Below the pieces are notes generated by a model. It did not search any database. It was not told the DNA's origin and saw only the letters and a list, made by a program, of their open reading frames with translations. Source: Hyphomonadaceae bacterium (lineage in GTDB: Bacteria; Pseudomonadota; Alphaproteobacteria; Caulobacterales; Hyphomonadaceae). Taken from it: DNA of 64,000 bases. A program made the translations under genes and the position numbers. The stretch covers positions 180,209 through 244,208 of the forward strand of contig JALHLU010000008.1 in assembly GCA_022844345.1 (NCBI GenBank). The letters run 5' to 3'. Positions within the stretch are counted from its first letter, which is position 1; each line of letters opens with the position of its first letter. Shown here in pieces: positions 55,126 to 64,000 of this stretch.

Positions 55126-55772
55126 GCCGATCGGCTAAGGATGTAGTGCGTGGCGCCTTCGCCTTGGATCATTTCCGGCGGCTTGAAGCCCAGCGCGCCG
55201 AGGTCGATCCCGCTGAACAGGTGTTCGCCGCGTCCGAGCAGGACGGGCGAGACCGCAAGGTGCATCTCGTCGATCAGTCCGGCTTGCAGGTATTGCCGGA
55301 TCGTCGACGCGCCGCCACAGATACGGACGTCCTTGCCTTTGGCTGACGCCTTGGCGCGCGTGAGCGCAGCCTCGATGCCGTCTGTCACGAAATGGAAGGT
55401 GGTGTGCGCCAACGCGAAAGACGGGCGCGGATGATGCGTCAGGACGAACACGTCGCAATGATAGGGCGGGGTATCGCCCCACCAGCCTTTCCAGGCGTCA
55501 TCGACCGGCCAGGGGCCGCGGCTGGGCGCGAACATGTTCCGGCCAAGGATCCACGCGCCGACATCCTCGAAGCTGCGCGCGGCCATGCGATCATCAACGC
55601 CTTCCGTGCCGCCATCCCGGCCGAACACCGACTTCTGGATCGTCTTGGTTGGGAAGAACCAGTTGTGAAGTTCGGTCCCGCGTTCGCCCAGCGGATTTTC
55701 GAGCGATTGACTGGGCCCCGCGCCGAAGCCGTCGAGCGAAATGGAGAAGCAATTCACGCGTACGCGGTTCAT
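55119..55772 (-). CDS. RibD C-terminal/dihydrofolate-reductase-like protein
   Basis: The 217-residue protein has a DHFR-like fold of the RibD C-terminal family: CFSISLDGF at the start, ILGRNMF, FHFVTDGIEAALTRAK and ICGGASTIRQYLQAGLIDEMHLAVSPVLLGRG near the end. These proteins probably reduce a pterin- or flavin-related substrate with NADPH; the true substrate is unknown. Length is typical of the stand-alone form. Confidence 0.9.
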   Translation of the reverse strand: MNRVRVNCFSISLDGFGAGPSQSLENPLGERGTELHNWFFPTKTIQKSVFGRDGGTEGVDDRMAARSFEDVGAWILGRNMFAPSRGPWPVDDAWKGWWGDTPPYHCDVFVLTHHPRPSFALAHTTFHFVTDGIEAALTRAKASAKGKDVRICGGASTIRQYLQAGLIDEMHLAVSPVLLGRGEHLFSGIDLGALGFKPPEMIQGEGATHYILSRSAY

Positions 55773-55850
55773 CGTGCATCCCTCTGCCCCTGGCGACGGG
55801 TGAACTATAAGCCCGGTGCGGTCGGTGTCGGATAACTTTTCTTGGGGCCC

Positions 55851-57032
<1,182 letters not shown>

Positions 57033-57063
57033 TCACGCAAGGCCCACAACGGACTGAAGCGTG

Positions 57064-57121
57064 GAGACTCGCCGACCCGGGTAAACAACCCATTGAATCT
57101 GTAGTTAATTTTGCGTTTACC
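57064..57121 (-). promoter_or_regulatory. ccrM promoter with GANTC and CtrA-like sites
   Basis: GACTC (57066-57070) and GAATC (57095-57099) are two GANTC sites in the short region upstream of ccrM. Read on the minus strand, TAAA-N7-TTAAC (57119-57104) resembles the CtrA box TTAA-N7-TTAA with one mismatch. In Caulobacter ccrM is activated by CtrA and its transcription is silenced by GANTC methylation, so the combination fits conserved control. The role here is inferred. Confidence 0.6.
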
Positions 57122-57145
57122 ATAACGCGTTGGCCCCGGGCGCCG

Positions 57146-57571
57146 CTACTCGTCGAGCAGCCAGCGAAGCTCTTCGGTTCGGCTACGGGTGATCATCGCC
57201 AGGCAGGAAAACTGCACTGCTGGGCGCATCGAGCCACCGTAGAAGGTGAGGCTGCGCGCGCCACACAGGCCGTCACGGCTGCCGATCCAGGCGCGCTGCG
57301 ATTCGCGCAGCAATTTTTCCGCACCCACATAGTCCGGGCCCTCTTCGGCATAGGAAAGGTCCTGCTCGCGGAACTGCGCGATGGCCTTGCCATAGACGGC
57401 GTTCATTTCCTTGTCCGCCGTTTCGAAGTCGATTTCCGCGCACATGTTCATCTCGGCCTGGAATGAAGGGTCGGCGCAGTTGAGCGGAGAGCCTGGCTGC
57501 GCAAGCGCAGGGGCGGCGGCCAGCGAGGTCAGCACCGCCAGAACAGCTGGGATCGAAATGCTTGATGTCAT
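57146..57571 (-). CDS. Exported LprI-like (DUF1311) protein
   Basis: The 141-residue product has a signal peptide (to ALAQ) and a DUF1311/lysozyme-inhibitor LprI-like domain with paired cysteines (NCADPSFQAEMNMCAEIDFETADKEMNAVYGKAIAQF, DGLCGARSL, FSCLA). Related proteins inhibit lysozyme in mycobacteria, but most members are uncharacterised. It lies upstream of ccrM on the same strand, with the ccrM promoter between. Confidence 0.85.
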   Translation of the reverse strand: MTSSISIPAVLAVLTSLAAAPALAQPGSPLNCADPSFQAEMNMCAEIDFETADKEMNAVYGKAIAQFREQDLSYAEEGPDYVGAEKLLRESQRAWIGSRDGLCGARSLTFYGGSMRPAVQFSCLAMITRSRTEELRWLLDE

Positions 57572-57627
57572 CTGTTCAACTCTCGGGGCTCGTCCTGGGG
57601 GGCATGGGACGGTCCTCGCATCATGGG

Positions 57628-58764
57628 TCAGCCGCCTTCATCGAACAATCCCATCTGGGCGCCTGCATCTTTCAGCGTGGGCGGGCGGAACAGGTCGGTC
57701 CGCGCGCCAGACCGGCGTTCCGTGGCAAGCCCCAGCCGCCGCGCCGCCTTGTGGAAACGCGCCGCCACAAGTTGCGCATAGGGCCCGTCGCCGCGCTGGC
57801 GTACCTTCCATTCCGAGCGATAGTCCTCGCCCCTGTGCATGGAGCGCATCAGCGACATCACGCGCTTGGCCCGATCCGGATAGTGCGCCTCCAGCCACTC
57901 TGTGAACAGCCCGGCGATCTCCAGCGGCAGGCGCAGCATGACGTATCCCGCACGCGTTGCGCCGTGTTCGTGCGAAGCCTCCAGCAGGCTTTCAAGCTCT
58001 GGCTCGTTGAGCGCGGGGATCAGCGGCGCTGCCATCACCGCAACGGGAATGCCCGCCGCGCTCAATTCGCGCATCGTTTCCAGCCGGCGGTGTGGCGCGG
58101 CGCAGCGCGGCTCCATGGCCCGGGCGAGCTTGCGGTCCATCGTGGTGAACGAGATCGCCACCGACACCAGCCCCTTCGCCGCCATCGGCGCCAGCAGGTC
58201 GATGTCGCGCGTTATCAGCGCCGACTTGGTGATCAGCGCGGCAGGATGATTGAACTCCGCCAGCACTTCGAGAATGGCGCGCGTGATGCGCAGCTCCTTC
58301 TCGATGGGCTGGTAGATATCCGTGTCGCCTGCCAGCATGATGAGGCCGGGCTTGTAGTTTTTCTTCGACAGCTCGCGCCGAAGCAGGGCGGGGGCGGATG
58401 GCTTCACGAATATCTTGGTCTCGAAATCCAGCCCCGGCGACAGCCCGCGATAGGCATGGTTCGGCCGCGCATAACAGTAGATGCAGCCATGCTCGCAGCC
58501 CTTGTAGGGGTTGATCGTGCGGTCAAAGGAAATGTCGGGCGAGGTGTTGTAAGTGATGATCGTCTTCGGCTTTTCGAGGATGGTTTCCGTCTTCAGCGTC
58601 TCGGGCTTTTCGTCCGGCTCCCAGCCGTCCTCGAACGGTTCGGCATACTGGCTCTCGAACCTGCCGGAGGCGTTGGACAGTGCGCCGCGTCCGCGCGCCT
58701 GATCCTGTTGGCGCGACCAGTCGGCTTCCTGCGATCGCGTTTTCCAGCCTGTCCGGGGCGGCAT
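57628..58764 (-). CDS. PA0069-family radical SAM protein (COG1533)
   Basis: The 378-residue protein has the radical SAM cluster GCEHGCIYC (CX3CX2C) and the PA0069-family context INPYKGCEHGCIYCYARP. COG1533 also contains spore photoproduct lyase, but this subgroup has no confirmed reaction. ATG 58764 follows AAGG. Its upstream region (58814-58839) has three GAAC copies at 11-bp spacing, the alphaproteobacterial LexA box, so it may be part of the SOS response. Confidence 0.92.
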   Translation of the reverse strand: MPPRTGWKTRSQEADWSRQQDQARGRGALSNASGRFESQYAEPFEDGWEPDEKPETLKTETILEKPKTIITYNTSPDISFDRTINPYKGCEHGCIYCYARPNHAYRGLSPGLDFETKIFVKPSAPALLRRELSKKNYKPGLIMLAGDTDIYQPIEKELRITRAILEVLAEFNHPAALITKSALITRDIDLLAPMAAKGLVSVAISFTTMDRKLARAMEPRCAAPHRRLETMRELSAAGIPVAVMAAPLIPALNEPELESLLEASHEHGATRAGYVMLRLPLEIAGLFTEWLEAHYPDRAKRVMSLMRSMHRGEDYRSEWKVRQRGDGPYAQLVAARFHKAARRLGLATERRSGARTDLFRPPTLKDAGAQMGLFDEGG

Positions 58765-58813
58765 TAACCTTGTCCGCTTTCGCTGTCTTGTCCGCTAACC
58801 ATGCGCGCGAGAC

Positions 58814-58839
58814 AGGAACATATATCGAACATAAAGGGA
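58814..58839. promoter_or_regulatory. Double SOS (LexA) box upstream of the radical SAM gene
   Basis: GAAC occurs at 58814, 58825 and 58836, giving GAAC-N7-GAAC-N7-GAAC. The alphaproteobacterial LexA site is GTTC-N7-GTTC (or its complement), so this is two overlapping boxes. They end 50 nt upstream of the radical SAM start at 58764. The rest of the 269-nt gap to 59033 holds no gene, only a weak AGGACC-N8-GGTCCT inverted repeat at 58924-58943. Confidence 0.75.
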
Positions 58840-59033
58840 ACATACCAGACCTACGTAACGGTTTGGCACGCAGAAGTTGTGGATTCTCTGGGGGTAACCC
58901 GGCCTCCAAGAGCTCACGCGATGCAGGACCTTCAGCCCGGTCCTTGCCGCGCAATGCGGCGACCAACGGCCCGGTCCTCCTCCAGTTTCTTTCCTGCAGC
59001 ATGGTTAACGCGCTTGGCCTTGCTGCCTGGCTT

Positions 59034-60173
59034 TCACTTCATCAGGTGCGTCACGAACCAGCGCGCGGCGGCGCCGGAGGAAATCTTGAACGGCTCGCCG
59101 GAGTACATTTCGAAGTGGGTGATGTCGGGCACGACGATGTATTCCTTCGGACCCTTGGCGAATTCCAGCGCGGCCTTGCCGGCGCGATCATTGTTGATGA
59201 GTTCGTCGAACTCCGAGACGATGACCATGAAGGGGCGCTCCCCGATATTCTTCGCCCACTGCATGGTGTTGTTTTCGCGGTTGGCCTCGATCATTTCCGA
59301 GTCGATCAGGATCGAGCGCGAATAGCCGGTCCACATCTCCGATCCCTGGCCGGTGCGGGCCCGCTTGATGGCGTCTTCCAGGATCGCGCCGGAATACGAT
59401 ACGGGCGCCGAGCCATCCGGATTGCCGTTGATGCCGGGGATCTGGATTGCGATGGCTTTCACCCGCGCATCCTGCCCCGCAACCGCCAGCGAGTTGCCGC
59501 CGGCATAGCTCGATCCCCATACGCCGATGCGATCGGGATCAACGCCGGCCTCGCCCTGGATGAAGGAGATGGCGTTGCGATAATCGTCCTGCTGGTCGCG
59601 CGCATCCAGCTTGGTGCGCTTCACCCAGACGGTCGCGTTCTGGATGATGGTGTGACGGTTCTCGTCCTTCTCCATGCCGCCGCCGAGATTGACGGGCGAG
59701 AGCAGGCGGACATGGCCTTCCGAATTGCCCCAGCCGCGATAGTCGATTGTCATCGCGACAAGGCCATTCTCGGCGAACACCGCGGCATATTTCTCGATCG
59801 ACACGTGGCTGCCGGCCCAGCCCTGGCCCATCACGACGGCGGGCGTCTTCTTCGTGGCGTCGAAGCCTTTCGGATAGAAGATCTTGGCGTAGGCGGGCGT
59901 GCCTTCCGAATAGTAGACGACCTCTTTCGTCGTCACGCCGGCCGGCATCACATAGGCATAGTCCGTGGCGTCGAGGCCTTTCTTCTCCACCGGCTTGCCG
60001 GTGCGCGGATCGTTGGCGACCACGGGCGATGCGGGCTTGGGGGGCGGCGTGGGGATCGTGATCGACTGTTCCACCTTCGGCGGATTGGCCGAAGGCTTCT
60101 CCGGATGAACCATCGTCCCGGCCTGCTGCATGAAGGCCAGGGACACGAGCGAGGTCGCAACAGTCGTCAGCAT
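59034..60173 (-). CDS. Exported alpha/beta-hydrolase
   Basis: The 379-residue product has an N-terminal signal-like segment and a Pro-rich linker, then a hydrolase domain resembling the CocE/dienelactone hydrolase group: VVMGQGWAGS, IDYRGWGNSEG, nucleophile elbow GSSYAGG, a late Asp in SEFDELI and His in ITHFEMY. ATG 60173 is chosen because GGAGGG lies six bases before it, while the ATG six codons upstream has none. The substrate is unknown. Confidence 0.87.
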   Translation of the reverse strand: MLTTVATSLVSLAFMQQAGTMVHPEKPSANPPKVEQSITIPTPPPKPASPVVANDPRTGKPVEKKGLDATDYAYVMPAGVTTKEVVYYSEGTPAYAKIFYPKGFDATKKTPAVVMGQGWAGSHVSIEKYAAVFAENGLVAMTIDYRGWGNSEGHVRLLSPVNLGGGMEKDENRHTIIQNATVWVKRTKLDARDQQDDYRNAISFIQGEAGVDPDRIGVWGSSYAGGNSLAVAGQDARVKAIAIQIPGINGNPDGSAPVSYSGAILEDAIKRARTGQGSEMWTGYSRSILIDSEMIEANRENNTMQWAKNIGERPFMVIVSEFDELINNDRAGKAALEFAKGPKEYIVVPDITHFEMYSGEPFKISSGAAARWFVTHLMK

Positions 60174-60278
60174 GGCATTCCCTCCGAGCATGCGGTGCTG
60201 TGCTCGCGCCGCTTGCCCGGAAGGTAGTGCAGTGGCGGTCGCCCGCCAATCACAAGACTGTCGATGGCGCGGGGGAGC

Positions 60279-60494
60279 CTACTGGCCGGGCAGCTGCATG
60301 CCGCCGAGGGCGTCTTTCACCTTCTGCATCAACACGGCTTCGCACTTCTCGCCATTTGCTTCCAGTTCGGCGGCCGTCGCCTGAATCTTGCCTTCGATGA
60401 CGCCCCTGCACCATTCGGCGCTGCCGGGGCCGCCGCCGCAGGCTGCAGCGAACACGGCCGTGCCGGCGAGAAGAGCGATGGTCTTGATGCGCAT
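60279..60494 (-). CDS. Small lipoprotein
   Basis: The 71-residue product starts MRIKTIALLAGTAVFAAAC with a clear lipobox (AAAC), followed by a Gly-rich start and two cysteines (EWCRG, EKCEA) that could form a disulfide. GGGGA precedes the ATG. No family is recognised. It lies between the hydrolase and the uracil-DNA glycosylase, all on the minus strand. Confidence 0.75.
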   Translation of the reverse strand: MRIKTIALLAGTAVFAAACGGGPGSAEWCRGVIEGKIQATAAELEANGEKCEAVLMQKVKDALGGMQLPGQ

Positions 60495-60587
60495 GTGCCG
60501 TCCCCGTTTGATCCACGTAAAATCCCAAGTCACCCTCTGCGGGGCGGCAGGCTCCGTCAACCCGCAATGCGGCCGGGTCGATGGCGT

Positions 60588-61463
60588 CTAAAGCCCCGGC
60601 CCGCGCCTGATGCCCAGCTCGTCGCACAGCTTCGCGATCACGCGCAGATCGTCCCAGGCCTTCGCCTTGTCCGCCGGATTGCGCAGCAGGTAGGCCGGGT
60701 GCAGCAGGGGCACGCAGGGCACGGCCGCCATGCCATCCTGAGCGTAGGACAGCTTGCGCCCGCGCAGGCGCATGATGCCATCCGCGCGGCCCAGCATCGC
60801 GTGCGTCGCGAACTTGCCCACCGTCAGCAGCAGCTTCGGTTTCTTGAGTTCGATCTGCCGCATCAGGAATGGCGCGCATATCTGCATTTCGGCCGGGGAG
60901 GGGTCGCGGTTTCCCGGCGGGCGCCAGTAGATCAGGTTGGTGATGTAGACGCTGTCCTCGCGCGACAGGCCGATGGTTCCCAGCATCCTGTCCAGCAGCT
61001 TGCCGGCCCGGCCGACGAAGGGCAGGCCCTGCGCATCCTCTTCCCCGCCAGGCGCCTCGCCGACGATCATCACCGGGGCGTCGAATGCGCCATCGCAGAC
61101 AACCGTGTTCTTCGACGCCTTCTTGAGATCGCAGCCATTGAACGCCTCGACCGCCGCGCGGAGTTCGGTCAGCGACGCCGCGGCGCCGGCGAGCCTGCGG
61201 GCTTCGGCGATCGGATTGCCGCCCAGCTTGCGGGGTTCCGGACGCGGTCCGGATGGCATGGTGGGCGTGCTGCGCTGGGCCAGGGTTCCCGATGCGGGAG
61301 CGCGTTCCGGCGTGTGGGCCGGCGTGCGGGCAGCCGAGCCCCCACGCCGCGCAAGTAGGCGCGCGGACAGCACGCGGCCTTCCTCGAGGCCCATGTCGGC
61401 CCAGAACTCGGCCAGCGCCCGGGCCGCCAGTATCTGGGCCTGATCTGGCTGGGGGTGCGTCAC
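60588..61463 (-). CDS. Uracil-DNA glycosylase, family 4-like
   Basis: The 291-residue protein has a Pro/Arg/Ala-rich N-terminal extension (about residues 35-85), then a family 4-like UDG: motif A GEAPGGEEDAQGLPFVG (from residue 135) and motif B LHPAYLL (from residue 254). Cys111, Cys123, Cys196 and Cys250 may hold the [4Fe-4S] cluster. It removes uracil from DNA in the base-excision repair pathway. It is divergent from the ETF-QO gene across a 24-bp palindrome. Confidence 0.9.
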   Translation of the reverse strand: MTHPQPDQAQILAARALAEFWADMGLEEGRVLSARLLARRGGSAARTPAHTPERAPASGTLAQRSTPTMPSGPRPEPRKLGGNPIAEARRLAGAAASLTELRAAVEAFNGCDLKKASKNTVVCDGAFDAPVMIVGEAPGGEEDAQGLPFVGRAGKLLDRMLGTIGLSREDSVYITNLIYWRPPGNRDPSPAEMQICAPFLMRQIELKKPKLLLTVGKFATHAMLGRADGIMRLRGRKLSYAQDGMAAVPCVPLLHPAYLLRNPADKAKAWDDLRVIAKLCDELGIRRGPGL

Positions 61464-61496
61464 GGGGGCCTTTCCGGCGATCTTGTTGCTTGTGAA

Positions 61497-61520
61497 ACCT
61501 GAGGCTAACTAGCCTCAGGT
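61497..61520. promoter_or_regulatory. 24-bp palindrome between uracil-DNA glycosylase and ETF-QO genes
   Basis: ACCTGAGGCTA (61497-61507) is followed after two bases by its exact reverse complement (61510-61520). The element lies in the 112-nt gap between two divergent genes, so an operator is more likely than a terminator. I cannot name the regulator. Confidence 0.6.
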
Positions 61521-61575
61521 ATTGGGGTTTCCGCCTCGGGAGCGATTCCCGCGGGGGCGATGGGAGAACGGTATA

Positions 61576-63246
61576 ATGACTGAGACCGTCGAGCGGGAGT
61601 CCATGGATTTCGATGTGGTCATCGTGGGCGCGGGCCCCGCTGGCCTGTCCGCGGCGATCCGCATCAAGCAGCTGGCCGCAGAAACCGGCAAGGACGTCTC
61701 CGTCGTTGTCCTCGAAAAGGGCTCGGAAGTGGGCGCGCATATCCTGTCCGGCGCCGTCATGGACCCGAAAGCCATGACCGAGTTGATCCCGGACTGGAAG
61801 GAAAAGGGCTGCCCGTTCGAGACCGAGGTCACCAAGGACGCGTTCCTCGTGCTGGGCGCGGAAGGTTCGATCGCGCTGCCAGTCTTCCTGATGCCGCCCA
61901 TGCTACACAACCATGGCATGTATATCGGCTCGCTCGGCAATGTGACGCGCTGGATGGCGGGCCAGGCTGAAGCGCTCGGCGTCGAGATCTATCCGGGCTT
62001 TGCGGCGTCTGAACTCACCTACCGTGAAGATGGCTCCATCAAGGGCGTGATCGCCGGCGTGATGGGCATCGAGAAGAATGGCGAGCCTGGGCCCAACTAC
62101 TCGCCGGGCATGGAGCTCAACGGGAAGTACGTGCTGATCGGGGAGGGCGTGCGCGGCTCGCTCGCCAAGAAGCTGATCAAGGACTTCAAGCTCGACAAGG
62201 ACAGCCAGCCGCAGAAGTTCGGCATCGGCGTGAAAGAGCTGTGGCAGGTTCCCGCAGACCAGCACAAGCCGGGCCTCGTGCAGCACACATTCGGCTGGCC
62301 GCTGGGCAACAGCGTCGGCGGCGGCACGTTCCTCTATCACTTCGGCGACCGCTATGTGGCCGTGGGCCTGGTGGTTCACCTCAACTACAAGAACCCGTGG
62401 CTGTCCCCGTTCGAGGAGTTCCAGCGTTTCAAGCATCACCCCGATGTCGCCAAGCACCTCAAGGGCGGCGAGCGTGTCTCCTATGGCGCGCGCGCGATCA
62501 CCGAGGGCGGCTGGCAGTCGATCCCGAAACTGACTTTCCCGGGCGGCGCGCTGATCGGCTGCTCGGCCGGCTTCGTGAACCTGCCGCGCATCAAGGGCAG
62601 CCACAACGCGATGAAGACCGGCATGCTGGCAGGCGAAGCCGCGTTTGCCGCCGTCACCGAAGGCCGTCAGGGCGACGAACTGAAAGCCTATGCCGAAGCG
62701 TTCAAGACCAGCTGGGTCGCCGAGGAACTCAAGGCCGTCCGCAACGCCAAGCCGCTGTGGTCGAAATTCGGAACGGCGGTGGGCATCGCGCTCACCGGTT
62801 TCGACCTGTGGGTCAACACGCTGTTCGGCGGCTTCTCCTTCTTCGGCACGATGAAGCACGGCAAGACCGATGCGAAGTCGCTCGAGCCCGCGAACAAGCA
62901 CAAGAAGATTGTCTATCCCAAGCCCGATGGCGTGCTCTCGTTCGATCGCCTGACGTCGGTGGCCTTCTCCTTCACCAACCACAGCGAGGATCAGCCGGCG
63001 CACCTCAAGGTGCTGGATATGGAGCTGCAGAAGAAGAGCGAGCTTGGCGTCTTTGCCGGCCCCTCGAACCGCTATTGCCCGGCCGGTGTGTATGAATGGG
63101 TGGATGACGGCAAGGGCGCGCAGAAGTTCCAGATCAACGCGCAGAACTGTGTCCACTGCAAGACGTGCGACATCAAGGACCCGAACCAGAACATCAACTG
63201 GACAACCCCCGAAGGCAGTGGCGGCCCGAACTATCCGAACATGTAG
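61576..63246 (+). CDS. etfD: Electron transfer flavoprotein-ubiquinone oxidoreductase
   Basis: This 556-residue enzyme moves electrons from reduced EtfAB to ubiquinone in the inner membrane. The N-terminal FAD motif is VVIVGAGPAGLSAA; a quinone/membrane-association region lies in the middle (residues about 250-420); the [4Fe-4S] site is near the C-terminus (YCPAGVYEW, NCVHCKTCDIKDP). ATG 61576 follows GGGAGAA. It links acyl-CoA dehydrogenases such as Mcd (49501) with respiration. Confidence 0.97.
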   Translation: MTETVERESMDFDVVIVGAGPAGLSAAIRIKQLAAETGKDVSVVVLEKGSEVGAHILSGAVMDPKAMTELIPDWKEKGCPFETEVTKDAFLVLGAEGSIALPVFLMPPMLHNHGMYIGSLGNVTRWMAGQAEALGVEIYPGFAASELTYREDGSIKGVIAGVMGIEKNGEPGPNYSPGMELNGKYVLIGEGVRGSLAKKLIKDFKLDKDSQPQKFGIGVKELWQVPADQHKPGLVQHTFGWPLGNSVGGGTFLYHFGDRYVAVGLVVHLNYKNPWLSPFEEFQRFKHHPDVAKHLKGGERVSYGARAITEGGWQSIPKLTFPGGALIGCSAGFVNLPRIKGSHNAMKTGMLAGEAAFAAVTEGRQGDELKAYAEAFKTSWVAEELKAVRNAKPLWSKFGTAVGIALTGFDLWVNTLFGGFSFFGTMKHGKTDAKSLEPANKHKKIVYPKPDGVLSFDRLTSVAFSFTNHSEDQPAHLKVLDMELQKKSELGVFAGPSNRYCPAGVYEWVDDGKGAQKFQINAQNCVHCKTCDIKDPNQNINWTTPEGSGGPNYPNM

Positions 63247-63406
63247 GCGGATGGCGCAAGGCCGCAGTCTCGCAGGTCGGGCCTGCCAGGTGGTGGTTTT
63301 CAGATCAGGTCACATCAAGGCCGGGTGAGGCCTTGTTGGCAGGCTCCGGCGGCGATGGGTGGGGCCGGGCCCCGGCGGCTTTGGGTTTTGCACACGGGGG
63401 CGCTTT

Positions 63407-63427
63407 CTCGCAGGTGAAGCCTGCGAG
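63407..63427. repeat. 8-bp hairpin downstream of ETF-QO
   Basis: CTCGCAGG, a five-base loop and CCTGCGAG form a perfect stem. The left arm sequence TCTCGCAGGT also occurs at 63268-63277, where a shorter stem GCAGG-N5-CCTGC is found. They could be weak terminators for etfD or part of a local repeat. No T-run is present. Confidence 0.45.
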
Positions 63428-63433
63428 GTGCGT

Positions 63434-63997
63434 TTACGGGTTCGCTCCTTCAATCGAGTGTGGGGTTGCTCGCACAAGGGTTGCGGCGAGAGCTGTGAGC
63501 GCGGCCTCGTGGTTCGACGGGCGCAACGCCATGCGATGCATGGCCTTGCTGCTCACCATGAGGCCTATCAGGGCTTTCAAGATTTTGCCGGACACACCCA
63601 CCGCCTCATGGTGAGCAGCCGCGCGCAGCGCGGCGCCATTCGCGGTGTGTGGCGAACCATGGGCTGCGAGTCCGAGCGGATCGGCGTCGCGCAGGCGTTT
63701 CAGCCTGTCGGCATGGGCTTGCGCGCGTGCTTCCATTTCGGTGCAGGCGATGACGAGGGCGGCGATGCGAGCGATGAGTTCGGGCAGGCTCTTGGCGTGG
63801 GTGAGGTGTGGCGTTGCGCGGCGGTGCGGCAGGCCGGGCCTTATGCGGGCGATCTGGCAGCCGCGCATGGCGATCCAGAGGCGGAGGGAGTCTTCGGCGT
63901 CGAGGATGAGGAGTTCGAGCTGGAGGCGCAGCTGCGGGGTGACCAGGAGTTCGGCGAGCGTGGCTTCGTCTTGCGAGACGTGGACGAGTTGCAGCAC
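63434..63997 (-). CDS. Partial hypothetical protein at the window edge
   Basis: An open frame of at least 187 residues begins at or beyond the window end. The first 110 residues look like real coding sequence (LVTPQLRLQLELLILDAEDSLRLWIAMRGCQIARIRPG, then ELIARIAALVIACTEMEARAQAHADRLKRL, helical and Glu/Arg-rich). The C-terminal part overlaps a 17-bp perfect inverted repeat (63548-63619) and is doubtful. No family is recognised. The gap 63247-63433 before it holds only small inverted repeats. Confidence 0.5.
   Translation of the reverse strand: MLQLVHVSQDEATLAELLVTPQLRLQLELLILDAEDSLRLWIAMRGCQIARIRPGLPHRRATPHLTHAKSLPELIARIAALVIACTEMEARAQAHADRLKRLRDADPLGLAAHGSPHTANGAALRAAAHHEAVGVSGKILKALIGLMVSSKAMHRMALRPSNHEAALTALAATLVRATPHSIEGANP
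63548..63619. repeat. 17-bp perfect inverted repeat
   Basis: Positions 63548-63564 (starting GCTGCTCACC) are the exact reverse complement of 63603-63619, with a 38-base loop. Such long perfect arms are unusual inside a coding frame. They may be a repeat element, a strong mRNA hairpin or a recombination site. The repeat lies in the C-terminal part of the edge ORF. Confidence 0.75.
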
Positions 63998-64000
63998 GCG

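Noticed and set aside
58680..60227. Plus-strand frame over the hydrolase and LexA-box region
   Set aside because: It is mostly antisense to the alpha/beta-hydrolase, whose catalytic residues and ribosome-binding site are clear.

Overview
The window is GC-rich, gene-dense chromosomal DNA of an alphaproteobacterium. CcrM (the GANTC methylase), three genes of the ethylmalonyl-CoA (EMC) pathway, a dnaG-rpoD pair, GAAC-N7-GAAC SOS-type boxes and many non-AUG starts all fit. The abundance of secreted lipoproteins and the DUF3144, HIG1 and HupE/UreJ neighbours suggest Hyphomonadaceae or relatives within Caulobacterales, but that placement is inference. I saw no rRNA, tRNA, CRISPR, prophage or insertion sequence.

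Layout. 0.1-6 kb: MsrA, crotonyl-CoA carboxylase/reductase (ccr), D-amino-acid transaminase, a GIY-YIG-like protein and a B12-dependent mutase best read as ethylmalonyl-CoA mutase (ecm). 6-13 kb: SGNH lipoprotein, flavodoxin-fold quinone reductase, a Crp/Fnr regulator with a tiny upstream ORF and a DUF2892 protein, CsaA, hybrid histidine kinase, MarR, DMT transporter, GluQ-RS. 13-19 kb: large orphan lipoprotein, TPR lipoprotein, leucyl aminopeptidase, MarR, NlpC/P60. 19-25 kb: dnaG (primase with three of its four zinc ligands replaced), rpoD preceded by a stop-free Lys/Ala/Pro-rich frame, pyruvyl-transferase-like protein. 24.6-33 kb: YpfJ protease, YjbQ, DUF72, VOC, MltA, HupE/UreJ pair, M20 peptidase and small membrane proteins. 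33-35 kb: etfBA. 35-38 kb: three DUF3144 copies (two intact, one frameshifted) interleaved with an esterase and PagL. 38-43 kb: SDR, TerB, serine hydrolase, NADAR, PduO-type adenosyltransferase, HIG1 protein. 43-47 kb: two exported methyltransferase lipoproteins divergent from a mini-ORF, a Tat-exported nitroreductase and a MarR. 47-55 kb: secreted paralogue pair, YciB, truncated globin, methylsuccinyl-CoA dehydrogenase (mcd), GST/HxlR, MBL hydrolase. 55-64 kb: RibD-like reductase, ccrM, LprI-like protein, COG1533 radical SAM protein behind SOS boxes, alpha/beta hydrolase, uracil-DNA glycosylase, ETF-QO and an edge ORF.

Functional theme. Ccr, Ecm and Mcd catalyse three defining EMC steps. The PduO-type enzyme can supply adenosylcobalamin to Ecm. 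EtfAB and ETF-QO can carry electrons from Mcd to quinone. The genes are scattered, yet ccr, ecm and mcd each have the same 9-bp palindrome TTGC-W-GCAA upstream, which points to a shared short-chain acyl-CoA-responsive regulator. Other regulatory signals read directly from the sequence are a triple GAAC array before the radical SAM gene, GANTC and CtrA-like sites before ccrM, paired operators before the nitroreductase operon, and a 24-bp palindrome between the uracil-DNA glycosylase and ETF-QO genes.
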